In this document: in pieces, positions 8,109 through 17,782 of the stretch
How the letters are laid out: every line of letters starts with the position of its first letter
Numbering within the stretch: the stretch's first letter is position 1
Source: Bacteroidales bacterium UBA6377
GTDB taxonomy: Bacteria; Bacteroidota; Bacteroidia; Bacteroidales; UBA932
Direction: 5' to 3'
Assembly: GCA_002438805.1 (NCBI GenBank)
Contig: DJQV01000023.1
Span: 202,917-266,916, forward strand
Length of the DNA: 64,000 bases
Notes under the pieces: generated by a model
Told to the model about the DNA's origin: nothing
The model's database searches: none
What the model saw: the letters and a program-made list of their open reading frames with translations, nothing else
Translations under genes and position numbers: made by a program

Positions 8109-10406
8109 TTATTTCTTGTATCTCCTTGTCCTTGAGGACGTAGGTGCGCCCTCTTCAATGATGCGCCGGCAGTCCTCCTCGGTGAGGGCTGCGGCATCTG
8201 TGCCTTTGGGGATCTTGTAGTTGGCTCCGGCGTGTTTGATGTAAGGTCCATAGCGGCCGTTGAGCACGCTGATGTCAGCATCCTTGAACTCGCTGATGAC
8301 AGGATTTGCCGCCGTGGCCGCATTGCGTATGACAGCCTCGCATTCCTGGATGGTGATGCTCAGCGGGTCAGCCCCGCGTGGCAGGGAAATGTTCTTTTCC
8401 CCGAATTTCAGGTATGGTCCGAAACGTCCTTTTAGGACTTTCACCTCCTGTCCGTCCACCTCTCCTACAGTGCGCGGCAGTTTGAAGAGCGACAGGGCCT
8501 CTTCGAGGGTGAGGTTCTCTATCAGCTGGCCCTTGGAGAGGCTTGCGCACTGTCTGTCCTCCCCCTCTCCTTTCTGCACATAAGGCCCGAACTGCCCGTA
8601 TTTGGCAATTATCTCCCGTCCGTCCGACGGGTCCGTACCGATCACCCTTTCCACCCGGCTGTACTGCCCGTCGTGCAGGGTCTCCTCCACTTTCTTGTGG
8701 AAACCGCCGTAGAACGCGGCTATCACGGAATTCCATACCAACTTCCCTTCGGCTATCTCATCGAACTCCTTTTCCACGTTGGCGGTGAAGTCGTAGTTCA
8801 TGATGTCCGGAAAATTCTCCGTCAGCCAGTCGCTCACGATCATGCCTATCTCCTGCGGCATCAGCTTGCCCTTCTCGGCACCGATGCTTTCGGCCTTTAC
8901 GGTCTCGGTGATCTTACCTCCCTTGAGGCACAGGTCGTTGACGTTGACCTTGCGGCCTTCCTTGTCGCCTTTGACGATGTATCCGCGGGCGGTGGTGAGG
9001 GTGGTGATGGTCGGGGCGTATGTTGACGGACGGCCGATTCCCAGCTCCTCGAGTTTCTTGACCAGAGTGGCCTCGGAGTAGCGGTACGGTGGCTGCGTGA
9101 ATTTGCACTCGGCGGTGATGCTCTTCATCTTGATGACGTCCCCGACGTTGAGGGACGGCAGTATGGTGTTGTCGTCATCGTCCGTCTCATCGTCCTTGCT
9201 CTCCATGTAGAGCTTCAGGAAACCGTCGAACAGGATTTCCGCAGCCTGCATGATGAATTTCTCGCTGCGCTTGTCGGAATTGACTTTTATGTTGGTGTTG
9301 AGGACTTTGGCATCCTCCATCTGGGATGCGAGGGTGCGTTTCCAGATCAGGTTGTAGAGTTTTTTCTCCTGCTGTGTGCCCTCTATGTCCGTATTGGCCA
9401 TGTATGTGGGACGTATGGCCTCGTGGGCCTCCTGGGCTCCCTTGGTGTGCGTCTTGTACTGGCGCGGATGAGAATATGCGGCTCCGTAAGTCTCGGTGAT
9501 GTAGGCTTTTGATGCTCCGAGAGCGAGGGTGGAGAGGTTGGTGGAGTCGGTACGCATATAGGTGATGAGACCTCTCTCGTACAGGCTCTGGGCCACTCTC
9601 ATCGTCAGGCTGACCGGGAAGCGCAGCTTGCGTGAGGCTTCCTGCTGGAGGGTCGAGGTGGTGAAAGGGGCTGCCGGGTGGCGGACGGCCTCTTTTTTGT
9701 CTATTGAACCTATGGTGAACACGGCGCCTATGCTGTCTTCGAGGAAGTCCCGGGCTTTTTCAATGGAGTCGAACTTGGTGTCGAGAGTGCCTTTGACGCT
9801 GACTCCCGCGGCCTCGAACTGCCCGTCCACTTTATAGTATGGGGTGCTCCGGAAAGCCATGATCTCCTTTTCCCTGTCCACGACAAGACGCAGGGCCACC
9901 GACTGGACGCGTCCGGCGGAGAGGCCTCTCTGTATCTTGCGCCACAGGATAGGGGAGAGTTCGAATCCCACGAGGCGGTCGAGCACCCGGCGCGCCTGCT
10001 GGGCGTTGACCAGATCGATGTTGATGTCGCGCGGGTTCTTTATCGCGTTGAGGATGGCGTCCTTGGTGATCTCGTGGAAGACGATCCTGCGGGTGCGGGA
10101 CTTCTCGAGCCCGAGGGCTATGCTCAGGTGCCATGAGATGGCCTCCCCCTCGCGGTCTTCATCGGATGCGAGCCAGACCGTCTCCGCTCCTGATGCGGCC
10201 TTCTTCAGCTCGGCGACGACTTTCTTTTTGTCCGCCGGGATGATGTACTCGGGCGTGAAGCCGTGCTCCACGTCCACGCTCAATTTGTTGTCCTGAAGGT
10301 CGCGTATGTGCCCGAAACTCGATTTGACGATGAACCCGTCCCCCAGGAACTTCTGTATGGTCTTTGCCTTTGCCGGCGACTCGACGATGACTAAATTCCC
10401 CTCCAT
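8109..10406 (-). CDS. topA: DNA topoisomerase I (type IA)
   Basis: This 765-residue enzyme relaxes negative supercoils. It has the TOPRIM domain (Glu9 in VIVESPAKAKT and the acidic DEDREGE motif at 82-88), the catalytic Tyr283 in ITYMRTDS, and C-terminal repeats each carrying a G-R/Q-F/Y-GPY core (GQFGPYVQKG, GRFGPYLKFG, GRYGPYIKHAG) in place of the four-Cys zinc ribbons of the E. coli enzyme. The start MEGNLVIVESPAKAK fits the family's beginning. A likely promoter lies at 10433-10464. Confidence 0.97.
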   Translation of the reverse strand: MEGNLVIVESPAKAKTIQKFLGDGFIVKSSFGHIRDLQDNKLSVDVEHGFTPEYIIPADKKKVVAELKKAASGAETVWLASDEDREGEAISWHLSIALGLEKSRTRRIVFHEITKDAILNAIKNPRDINIDLVNAQQARRVLDRLVGFELSPILWRKIQRGLSAGRVQSVALRLVVDREKEIMAFRSTPYYKVDGQFEAAGVSVKGTLDTKFDSIEKARDFLEDSIGAVFTIGSIDKKEAVRHPAAPFTTSTLQQEASRKLRFPVSLTMRVAQSLYERGLITYMRTDSTNLSTLALGASKAYITETYGAAYSHPRQYKTHTKGAQEAHEAIRPTYMANTDIEGTQQEKKLYNLIWKRTLASQMEDAKVLNTNIKVNSDKRSEKFIMQAAEILFDGFLKLYMESKDDETDDDDNTILPSLNVGDVIKMKSITAECKFTQPPYRYSEATLVKKLEELGIGRPSTYAPTITTLTTARGYIVKGDKEGRKVNVNDLCLKGGKITETVKAESIGAEKGKLMPQEIGMIVSDWLTENFPDIMNYDFTANVEKEFDEIAEGKLVWNSVIAAFYGGFHKKVEETLHDGQYSRVERVIGTDPSDGREIIAKYGQFGPYVQKGEGEDRQCASLSKGQLIENLTLEEALSLFKLPRTVGEVDGQEVKVLKGRFGPYLKFGEKNISLPRGADPLSITIQECEAVIRNAATAANPVISEFKDADISVLNGRYGPYIKHAGANYKIPKGTDAAALTEEDCRRIIEEGAPTSSRTRRYKK

Positions 10407-10432
10407 ATCTGCTTCTTTATTGATTCAGACTG

Positions 10433-10464
10433 CAAAGAAAAACACAAACTCGCTAATTTTCAAA
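10433..10464 (-). promoter_or_regulatory. Probable topA promoter
   Basis: On the minus strand TTTG (10461-10464) is followed after 20 bases by TTTCTTTG (10433-10440), one mismatch from TAnnTTTG, 26 bases before the topA start codon. The spacing is right but the -7 box is imperfect. Confidence 0.45.
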
Positions 10465-10474
10465 ATTTAATCGT

Positions 10475-10482
10475 TAATTTTG
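10475..10482 (+). promoter_or_regulatory. -7 box for the PBP1A operon
   Basis: TAATTTTG, 48 bases upstream of the ATG at 10531. This supports the 10531 start over an in-frame TTG at 10480 that would fall inside the box. Confidence 0.6.
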
Positions 10483-10530
10483 CACATATTTTGCGTTGGC
10501 AGCAATGTATTACGACAGATATTTCGGGCG

Positions 10531-12918
10531 ATGAAAGAGAACACTAAGAAGAAGATAGTCAAATGGTTCTGGATACTTGTCACGGCACCGTTCGCGCTTG
10601 TGCTGCTCGCGCTGCTTCTGGTGGGCGCGTTTGCCAGGATTCCGTCATTCGAGGAGCTTGAGCATCCGGACAACAAACTTGCGACCCAGGTGCTCGCCGA
10701 CAACGGCGAGGTGCTGGCCACTTTCCATATCGAGAACAGAACTTACGTCAGCTACGACGAGCTTTCACCTTATCTGGTGGAGGCCGCCGTCGCCACGGAG
10801 GACGCGCGCTTCTACAGGCACTCCGGCATCGACATGAAGGGCCTTGCGCGCGTGTTTTTCAAGACCATCCTCATGCGGGACTCCAGCCAGGGCGGAGGGA
10901 GCACCATAACACAGCAGCTCGCGAAGACCCTCTACCCGAGGCGGGAGGTCAACAGCCGCATCCCCGGCTGGTCCAAGGTCGTGATGGTATGGACCAAACT
11001 CAAGGAGTGGATCACCGCCGTCAAGCTTGAGAGGGACTACACCAAGGAGGAGATAGTGGACATGTACCTCAACTCCATCTTCTTCGGAAGCGGGGCCTAC
11101 GGGGTCAAGGCGGCATCGGAGACATTTTTCGCCAAAGAACCATCAGACCTTACGGTCGAGGAGGCCGCGCTGCTCGTGGGCATGGTCAACAAGCCGACGC
11201 GCTACAACCCGGTGCTCAACCCGGACCGCTCCCTGGAGCGGCGCAATTTCGTCATCGGGCAGATGGAGAAGAACGGTTACCTGACCCGTGAGCAGAGAGA
11301 TTCCATACAGCAGATACCGATCATCCTCAACTACCAGGTGCAGGATCACAACTCGGGCCTCGCCCCATATTTCAGGGACATGATACGCCGGGACATGACA
11401 GCCAAGGCCCCGAGACGCTCCGAATATCAGTATGCCGAGGACTTCAGCCGCGATTCTCTCCGTTGGAAGGAGGATCCCCTGTACGGCTGGCTCAACAAGA
11501 ACAAGAAAGCGGACGGCTCGCGATATGACCTGGATCGCGACGGCCTCAGGATCTACACCACCGTCAACGCCAAGATGCAGAAATACGCCGAGGAGGCGGT
11601 CGCCGAGCACCTTGGCAAGAACCTCCAGAAAAGTTTTGACAGGGAGGTCAGATGGAAGAAGAACAAGCCTTTCGCCAACGATGTGGACAGCAAGACAGTG
11701 CAGACCCTGATGAAGCAGGCCCGCCGCTGGAGCGACCGCTACCGTCTTCAGCACAAGGCAGGCAAGAGCGATGAGGAGATCCTCGCCCAGTTCAGCAAGC
11801 CGGTCAAGATGAGGGTGTTCGCCTGGAACTCCAAAGGCTGGGCCGACACCACCATGACTCCGGATGACTCCATCCGCTACTACAAGTCCATCCTCCGCTG
11901 CGGCTTCGTGGCCATGGAGCCGCAGACCGGTTATGTCAAAGCCTATGTGGGCGGTCCGAATTACCGTTATTTCAAATATGACAATGTGCGTCAAGGCAAA
12001 AGGCAGATCGGTTCCACGGTGAAGCCGTTCCTTTATACTTTGGCCATGCAGGAGGGATTGAGCCCTTGCGACAAGGTGGTCAACCAGTCCCAGACTTTTG
12101 TGCTATTCGACGGCTCCACCTGGACGCCGCGCAGCACCGACAGGGAAGAATGGCTCGGGAAGACCGTGACCCTGAAGTGGGGGCTTGCCCACAGTTCCAA
12201 CAACATATCGGCTTTCCTCATGAAGGAGCTCGGCCCGGAAGCCTTGGCGAGGATGATGCGTCAAATGGGAATCCGCAGCCATATAGACGAGGTCTACTCA
12301 CTCTGTGTGGGCCCTGTGGAAGTCAGCGTGTTCGACATGGTGTCGGCATATAATACCTTCCCGTCCCACGGCACATATATCACCCCGCAATATGTGACAC
12401 GCATCACCGACAACGACGGGCGTGAACTTGGCAATTTCACCACCCGGAAGAGGGAGGCGATTTCCGAGCAGACGGCATATCTGATGGTCAATCTGATGAG
12501 CGGGGTGATCAATGAGGGGACAGGTTCGCGTCTCCGCTCCGTCTACGGACTCCGTGGCGAGATTGCGGGAAAGACCGGCACTACCAATGACAACTCCGAC
12601 GGCTGGTTCATCGGCTACACTCCCAACATCACGGCCGGAGTCTGGGTGGGCGGTGAAGACAGGCAGGTCCACTTCAACTCGCTCGCCCTCGGAAGCGGTT
12701 CCAACATGTCCCTTCCTATATGGGGAATCTGGATGAAGAAATGTCTTGCCGACCCGAGCATTGGCTGGTCCATGGAGAACGACCATTTCCTCGCCCCGTC
12801 CACAGGCATCCCGGGGCTTGACTGCGAGAAAGACGGCATCTTCCTCGGCGGCTACAATCAGGAAAACGCCGTGAAGGGCAATGAAGAAAAGCAGGAAGAA
12901 GACTATTATTTCAATTAG
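10531..12918 (+). CDS. Bifunctional penicillin-binding protein 1A
   Basis: This class A PBP of 795 residues makes and cross-links peptidoglycan. After a membrane anchor (about 10-35) comes a GT51 transglycosylase domain, with the catalytic Glu in EDARFYRHSG (E90) and GGSTITQQLAKT at about 122-133. The transpeptidase domain has STVK at 495-498, the SSNN motif at 555-558 and KTGT at 681-684. The ATG at 10531 gives a normal short cytoplasmic tail (MKENTKKKIVKW). ddl starts one base after the stop, tying cross-linking to precursor synthesis. The symbol mrcA would fit but is not used consistently in this phylum. Confidence 0.96.
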   Translation: MKENTKKKIVKWFWILVTAPFALVLLALLLVGAFARIPSFEELEHPDNKLATQVLADNGEVLATFHIENRTYVSYDELSPYLVEAAVATEDARFYRHSGIDMKGLARVFFKTILMRDSSQGGGSTITQQLAKTLYPRREVNSRIPGWSKVVMVWTKLKEWITAVKLERDYTKEEIVDMYLNSIFFGSGAYGVKAASETFFAKEPSDLTVEEAALLVGMVNKPTRYNPVLNPDRSLERRNFVIGQMEKNGYLTREQRDSIQQIPIILNYQVQDHNSGLAPYFRDMIRRDMTAKAPRRSEYQYAEDFSRDSLRWKEDPLYGWLNKNKKADGSRYDLDRDGLRIYTTVNAKMQKYAEEAVAEHLGKNLQKSFDREVRWKKNKPFANDVDSKTVQTLMKQARRWSDRYRLQHKAGKSDEEILAQFSKPVKMRVFAWNSKGWADTTMTPDDSIRYYKSILRCGFVAMEPQTGYVKAYVGGPNYRYFKYDNVRQGKRQIGSTVKPFLYTLAMQEGLSPCDKVVNQSQTFVLFDGSTWTPRSTDREEWLGKTVTLKWGLAHSSNNISAFLMKELGPEALARMMRQMGIRSHIDEVYSLCVGPVEVSVFDMVSAYNTFPSHGTYITPQYVTRITDNDGRELGNFTTRKREAISEQTAYLMVNLMSGVINEGTGSRLRSVYGLRGEIAGKTGTTNDNSDGWFIGYTPNITAGVWVGGEDRQVHFNSLALGSGSNMSLPIWGIWMKKCLADPSIGWSMENDHFLAPSTGIPGLDCEKDGIFLGGYNQENAVKGNEEKQEEDYYFN

Positions 12919-12919
12919 T

Positions 12920-13936
12920 ATGAGTAAGTACAATACTATAGCGGTCATCTACGGCAGTGATTCCTCCGAGTGGGAGGTGTCTTGCCGGAGCGGGGAGTTC
13001 GTGGCTTCCCGCATAGACGGCAATGTGTATGATGTCTATGAGATATTTGCCCGTTTCGGCAAATGGTCACTCGTGGCCTGCAAGAAGCGCAATTCCATGA
13101 GGATCACCTTTCCGGAGGGGGCAAGGCCTGAAGTGGACAAGACCGACTTTTCCGTCAGGGTCCTCGGGGAGAGGGTGAAGTTCGATTTCGCATATCTTGT
13201 CCAGCATGGTGCACCTGGGGAGACCGGACAGATGCAGGGGTATCTGGAAATGCTCGGGATTCCGTGCAGCACCTGTTCTTCGATGGTGAGCGCAATCGCA
13301 TTCGACAAGTATGCCTGCAAGTGCTATATCCGTGAGCAGGGAGTGGTAAAATGCGCTCCGGACGCCTTCGTGAGGGCCGGAATGGATCTCGAGGCTTTTG
13401 CCTCATCTGAGGTTTCCCGCCTCAAATTCCCCGTTTTCGTGAAGCCTACCCAGGGAGGTTCGAGCTTCGGGGTGACCAGGGTAACAAAGGCCGAGGAGGT
13501 CGTGCCGGCCATACGTTACGCTTTTTCTGAAAACAGTTCGGTGATAGTCGAGCAGGGATTGAGCGGCAGGGAGCTCACCTGTGCCTCCTACTTTGACGGG
13601 GAGTCCGTCAAGGCCTTGCCGGTCATAGAGATAGTCACGGACAACGAATACTTTGACTATGATGCCAAGTACAACGGCCACAGCAACGAGATCTGCCCGG
13701 CTGACTTGCCTGATGCGGTCAGGGAAGAGGTTCAGCGCACGAGCTGCGAAATATACTCAAGGCTCGACTGCAAAGGTATTGTGAGAATCGACTATATATA
13801 TACGGCGGACGGGCTGTATTTTCTGGAGATAAATACAATTCCTGGTATGACGAGCGCGTCACTCGTGCCTAAGATGGTAAGGGCTGCAGGGCTTGACATC
13901 ACTTCGTTCCTGTCTTCCATAATAGAGAACTCATAG
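12920..13936 (+). CDS. ddl: D-alanine--D-alanine ligase
   Basis: An ATP-grasp ligase of 338 residues that makes the D-Ala-D-Ala end of the peptidoglycan stem peptide. The N-terminal domain begins IAVIYGSDSSEWEVS, the ATP-binding lid region has FPVFVKPTQGGSSFGV, and the C-terminal metal/substrate motif reads YFLEINTIPGMTSASLVP, all typical of Ddl. The ATG at 12920 is one base past the PBP1A stop; an in-frame start at 12881 would overlap PBP1A and add an unlikely basic tail. prmC follows after two bases. Confidence 0.95.
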   Translation: MSKYNTIAVIYGSDSSEWEVSCRSGEFVASRIDGNVYDVYEIFARFGKWSLVACKKRNSMRITFPEGARPEVDKTDFSVRVLGERVKFDFAYLVQHGAPGETGQMQGYLEMLGIPCSTCSSMVSAIAFDKYACKCYIREQGVVKCAPDAFVRAGMDLEAFASSEVSRLKFPVFVKPTQGGSSFGVTRVTKAEEVVPAIRYAFSENSSVIVEQGLSGRELTCASYFDGESVKALPVIEIVTDNEYFDYDAKYNGHSNEICPADLPDAVREEVQRTSCEIYSRLDCKGIVRIDYIYTADGLYFLEINTIPGMTSASLVPKMVRAAGLDITSFLSSIIENS

Positions 13937-13938
13937 GG

Positions 13939-14787
13939 GTGCTGCTATCTGACTTCATAAGGACCGGCACCGCCGGCTTGTCAGGCATATACCCTTCGCC
14001 CGAGGCGAGGGGTATCATTTTAATGCTGTGCCAGGAGCGGCTCGATGTCAGGAGTTACACCCATATAATAGAGCCGCAGCATGAGATTCCCCCGTCTGCG
14101 CTACCCGGGCTTGAGGATGACCTCAAGCGCCTCATGACGGGGGAGCCCATACAATATGTGCTCGGCTATTCGGATTTCTGCGGGCATCGTTTTCATGTGT
14201 CTCCTTCAGTGCTGATTCCCCGTCCCGAGACGGAACAGCTTGTAGGCGAGGCTGTCAGCTTCATCCGCTCCAAAGAGGGGCCATGCCGCGTCCTGGACCT
14301 GTGTACCGGTTCGGGCTGCATCGCCTGGTCAGTCTTTCTCGAAGCCGGTGGCACGGAGGTGGTGGGGGTGGACATCTCGTATGCCGCACTTGAGGTGGCC
14401 CGCGGTCAGTTCCCCGGACCCGCACCAAAGTTCGTCAGCTCTGATGTGCTTTCCGGGGGAGAGGGATTTGATGAGGGCACTTTCGATCTTCTGCTCTGCA
14501 ATCCGCCTTATGTGATGGAGTCTGAAAAGCCTGCAATGCGCTCGAATGTTTTGGATTTCGAGCCGGGACCGGCTCTTTTTGTGCCTGATTCCGATCCCCT
14601 TCTTTTCTATAGTGCGGTGGCAGTCTGGGCTGGACGTCTTCTCCGTCCCGGTGGGCTGGGAATTGTGGAGATCAACGAATCTCTTGCCCCCCGGACAGAA
14701 GCGGTCTTCAGGGAAGCCGGATATGAAAAAACAGAGATTGTCCGCGATTTTTTCTCAAAAGACAGGTTTGTGAAGTTTTCGCATTGA
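13939..14787 (+). CDS. prmC: Peptide chain release factor N5-glutamine methyltransferase
   Basis: PrmC methylates the Gln of the GGQ motif in release factors RF1 and RF2, raising termination efficiency. The 282-residue product has an N-terminal helical domain with PIQYVLGYSDFCGH, the SAM-binding stretch RVLDLCTGSGCIA and the catalytic NPPY at 188-191. The only start that keeps the full helical domain is the GTG at 13939, two bases after ddl, which indicates a PBP1A-ddl-prmC operon. Confidence 0.94.
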   Translation: MLLSDFIRTGTAGLSGIYPSPEARGIILMLCQERLDVRSYTHIIEPQHEIPPSALPGLEDDLKRLMTGEPIQYVLGYSDFCGHRFHVSPSVLIPRPETEQLVGEAVSFIRSKEGPCRVLDLCTGSGCIAWSVFLEAGGTEVVGVDISYAALEVARGQFPGPAPKFVSSDVLSGGEGFDEGTFDLLLCNPPYVMESEKPAMRSNVLDFEPGPALFVPDSDPLLFYSAVAVWAGRLLRPGGLGIVEINESLAPRTEAVFREAGYEKTEIVRDFFSKDRFVKFSH

Positions 14788-14808
14788 GTCCGTTTTCCCC
14801 AACAGAGT

Positions 14809-14832
14809 GCCGCAGTGCCGGTCTTTTGCGGC
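14809..14832. other. Small inverted repeat after prmC
   Basis: GCCGCA (14809-14814) pairs with TGCGGC (14827-14832) in the prmC trailer. There is no T run, so it is at most a weak terminator or an mRNA 3' stem. Confidence 0.3.
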
Positions 14833-14842
14833 GAGAGGTGAA

Positions 14843-14854
14843 TTAATCGATTAA
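14843..14854. promoter_or_regulatory. Perfect 12-bp palindrome upstream of the lipoprotein gene
   Basis: TTAATCGATTAA is a perfect palindrome about 28 bases upstream of a near-consensus -7 box (CAACTTTG, 14882-14889), just beyond the expected -33 position. It has the size and place of an operator for a dimeric regulator. No regulator is encoded next to it. Confidence 0.4.
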
Positions 14855-14893
14855 AATGCCGGCTAATCGGATGATTGTCCTCAACTTTGCGGC

Positions 14894-16051
14894 ATGGAAA
14901 ACTTCAGATTTTTACTTCTGCCGGCGCTTGTCCTGGCCGCGGTCTCCTGCGACAGTGGAGTCAATGATATCCGCCTGCCCTCGCCTCATGAGGGTTTCAC
15001 TCTTCAGGATATGGCACAAATAATATCCGGACTTCCTATGGACCGGGAGCACCTCTCTGAGGTTCACGATGCCGTAAGTTCATCCTCGGGCAACGGATAT
15101 GACGAGGAGTATATGCTTTCCGACCTTCTGGCGAGCCCTGGCGCTGGGGTTGGCGATGACAGGCGCGGTACCAGGGCTCCCGCTTCGTACGGGAAGCCTA
15201 TGCGTGAACTGCTTGCCGATTATTTCGCTTCTCTGCCTTCCACCAGATCCGGGGAGTCTGATGTGCAGGAGTACCTTGATGCGCTTTCGTCGTCGGACAT
15301 CCAGATTTACTGGCCCTATTCCGAGGATTGGGATGGTGAAAGTTATCCTGTCGTCACGTTCGATCCCGGGATGGGTGCGGACAGCAATTATGGCTATGAG
15401 CTCCGCAAGCGCGGGGACAGGCTTGAAGTGGTCGGGGAAGTAATTGTCACAGAGGAGACTGCGCAGGAGCGTCCTGTCTGGGTGATAAACCGCAATTCCG
15501 ACTCGTCTTTTACCCCTCTTGAGTTGTTCGAGTCCTCAGAAGGGGAGGCGGCTAAGCTTTCCGGGGCTGGCGGGAGTGACGGCAGGGTCCTGCTGCTCCG
15601 CTCGTTCAAGGCCCGCAAAAACTTCGACTCATGGTTCGGCGGAGCCTCGGAATTCTTCATCAAGTGCGGGGCAGTTGACGGTTTCAGGGCGACCACGGAT
15701 GAGGAACTCAAACTTTACTCTCCGTCCGTGACAGATTTCCTTCTGGTGGTGAAACGCAGCCAGGTGGGATATTCCATACCGCTCAACGCTGTGCTGCTCA
15801 CTGATTTCACGCCTCAGATGGATAAGATAGCCTTCGCTATAATGGAGGACGACGGAGGCGAATCCACTTCGTGGAAGTGCGAGGCTGTGGTCAAATACAA
15901 GTCGCGCTCATACGGCTTCACTATGGACATACCGTACAAGGATAAGGATGACATAGTCTGGCGTGGCCAGCTCTCATCCGATTATCTTTCTTCAAAGCGC
16001 TTTGTTTCCGACAGATTCGGAGAGACGGAACTCACTTTCGAGCTTCGCTGA
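14894..16051 (+). CDS. Putative lipoprotein of unknown function
   Basis: I do not recognise this 385-residue protein. It starts with a lipoprotein signal peptide whose lipobox LAAVSC puts the acylated cysteine at residue 19; the following residues are DSG, so it may be exported toward the outer membrane. The N-terminal third (to about 130) is Ser/Glu/Asp-rich and probably helical; the rest is beta-rich with many aromatic residues (YWPYSEDWDGESYPVVTF, FFIKCGAVDGF, WKCEAVVKYKSRSYGF). No catalytic motif or known domain is visible. It is a single-gene unit with a possible operator, and its end overlaps the convergent U32 gene by 20 bases. Confidence 0.75.
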   Translation: MENFRFLLLPALVLAAVSCDSGVNDIRLPSPHEGFTLQDMAQIISGLPMDREHLSEVHDAVSSSSGNGYDEEYMLSDLLASPGAGVGDDRRGTRAPASYGKPMRELLADYFASLPSTRSGESDVQEYLDALSSSDIQIYWPYSEDWDGESYPVVTFDPGMGADSNYGYELRKRGDRLEVVGEVIVTEETAQERPVWVINRNSDSSFTPLELFESSEGEAAKLSGAGGSDGRVLLLRSFKARKNFDSWFGGASEFFIKCGAVDGFRATTDEELKLYSPSVTDFLLVVKRSQVGYSIPLNAVLLTDFTPQMDKIAFAIMEDDGGESTSWKCEAVVKYKSRSYGFTMDIPYKDKDDIVWRGQLSSDYLSSKRFVSDRFGETELTFELR

Positions 16052-17780
16052 CGGTCATCTCGCAGGCTGCGCAGTCGAATCTGAGAGAGAAACACCTGCC
16101 GTTGTTGGAAAGGTACAGCTGTCCTGTATTCTTGGCTCCCTGATATTTGGGACATAGCCCCAGTTCATATCTGATACAGTAGCGGCTGCGCATCAGCTCC
16201 CCTTCTGCGGCTCTGGCCGGTGGAGGAAGGAATCCCGTCCTTCTGCGGTTTGCCAACGGGCGAGCATTGACGGGCAAATTGTCGAGGTCTGAGGCGGTGA
16301 GCCGCCTTATGGAGTTGAGGACTGAAGCGCTGAGAAGAGGCACTGTGCTGCTGGCGACATTGACTTCTCCCACGTGGAATGAATAGACTCCGCTGTGCTT
16401 GGAGAGCTGGTCCCGGAGCATCGAGAGAGCCCTGTCCCTGTTTTCCGCCGCTTCGACATCCGAGCAGAACCTTGAATCCAGAGTCCTGCCATCTTCGGTC
16501 TTTGCGTGCAGCTCAATCACATAGTCGCCATGGATTTCGATGTCAAGTGTGACTTCGATTTCCCTGCGGCAGGGCTTGGATTCGATTTCTTTCTCGAATC
16601 CGGCACTCAGATTGCGGAACAGCGTGTCCCCTTCCCTCAGCCCCGGGATGTCCTTGCAGCGTATGCAAAGTCCCTCGCAGACATCACCGCGGAATCCGGT
16701 GACCCCGCTCTTGGAGATAAATGCGAAGCCGTCCCCGTTTCGGAGTGCAATATTTTCTGTGCAGGGATTGATTGTGATCTCCATCGAAGACCGGTCTTTC
16801 ATCCTGCTTATCCGCCTGACGGTCCCGATCCTTTCTCCCATCGATTTAGGAGCGTCCATCGAGGACCACTTGCCCCTCTTGCCGTCGATATAGAGCTGAG
16901 TGTATCCGCGGTTGAATGTCTTGCCGCTGTCCGGATGGAATCCTCCGTGGACCTTTCCGAAAGAAGCGCGGCAATACAGGTCCGGATGCTGTTCCACCAG
17001 AGCGTTCAGAGCCAGGTCGTACTCACGCACCACATTCTTGACATAAGAGGCGTTCTTTAGCCGGCCCTCTATCTTGAATGAGCACACGCCCGCTTCAGCC
17101 AGATCTTCAAGCCTGTCCTTAAGATTGTAGTCTTTGAGCGAAAGCAGGGCCTTGTTGCGCACGAGGATCTTTCCCTGAGCATCGAGCAGGTCATAGAGAG
17201 ACCGGCAAGCCTGTATGCATTCTCCTCTGTCCGCGCTCCTGCCGTCTATCTCCTCCGAGAGGCGGCAGATGCCGCTGTAGCATACGCAAAGCGCCCCATG
17301 GACAAAAAACTCCACCTCGCAGCTGACAGCTTCGCAGATCCCGCGTATCTGTTCCAGTGAGAGTTCCCGTTCAAGGATAATCCTCGAACATCCGGCTTTT
17401 TCGAAGAGCAGGGCTCTCTCCGCATCCCTTATGGCACATTGCGTCGAGGCGTGCAGCGGCACTGTGATGTCTTCCCAGCCGCATATCCTTGAGTCTCTTA
17501 TGATGAAGGCATCTGCTCCCGCGTCCTGGGCGAGGCGCATCTGCGAGTGCGCATGAGGAAGTTCTTCGTCTGTCATGACGGTGTTGAATGTCACGAACAC
17601 TCTGACGCCGAAGCGGTGCGCGTATCCGCACAACTCGGCTATGTCTTCAATGCTGTTGCCCGCGGCTTTCCTCGCTCCGAAGTCCGGGCCACCAATATAT
17701 ACGGCATCGGCACCGCAGTCGATGGCCGCGATGCCGATTTCTTTGTCCCTTGCGGGGGCGAGGAGCTCAAGACTCCGCAT
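16032..17780 (-). CDS. U32 family protein (RlhA/YegQ-like)
   Basis: 582 residues. The N-terminal TIM-barrel-like half begins ELLAPARDKEIGIAAIDCGADAVYIGG and contains the family core FVHGALCVCYSGICRLSE with several cysteines; the C-terminal part has more cysteines (GLCPKYQGAKN, FDCAACEM). Family members once called peptidases are now linked to hydroxylation of 23S rRNA or tRNA, probably with an Fe-S cluster bound by the conserved Cys (RlhA, TrhP). Which of these it does cannot be decided here. It lies two bases downstream of the TPR gene and is probably co-transcribed with it. Confidence 0.88.
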   Translation of the reverse strand: MRSLELLAPARDKEIGIAAIDCGADAVYIGGPDFGARKAAGNSIEDIAELCGYAHRFGVRVFVTFNTVMTDEELPHAHSQMRLAQDAGADAFIIRDSRICGWEDITVPLHASTQCAIRDAERALLFEKAGCSRIILERELSLEQIRGICEAVSCEVEFFVHGALCVCYSGICRLSEEIDGRSADRGECIQACRSLYDLLDAQGKILVRNKALLSLKDYNLKDRLEDLAEAGVCSFKIEGRLKNASYVKNVVREYDLALNALVEQHPDLYCRASFGKVHGGFHPDSGKTFNRGYTQLYIDGKRGKWSSMDAPKSMGERIGTVRRISRMKDRSSMEITINPCTENIALRNGDGFAFISKSGVTGFRGDVCEGLCIRCKDIPGLREGDTLFRNLSAGFEKEIESKPCRREIEVTLDIEIHGDYVIELHAKTEDGRTLDSRFCSDVEAAENRDRALSMLRDQLSKHSGVYSFHVGEVNVASSTVPLLSASVLNSIRRLTASDLDNLPVNARPLANRRRTGFLPPPARAAEGELMRSRYCIRYELGLCPKYQGAKNTGQLYLSNNGRCFSLRFDCAACEMTVSEARK

Positions 17781-17782
17781 TG

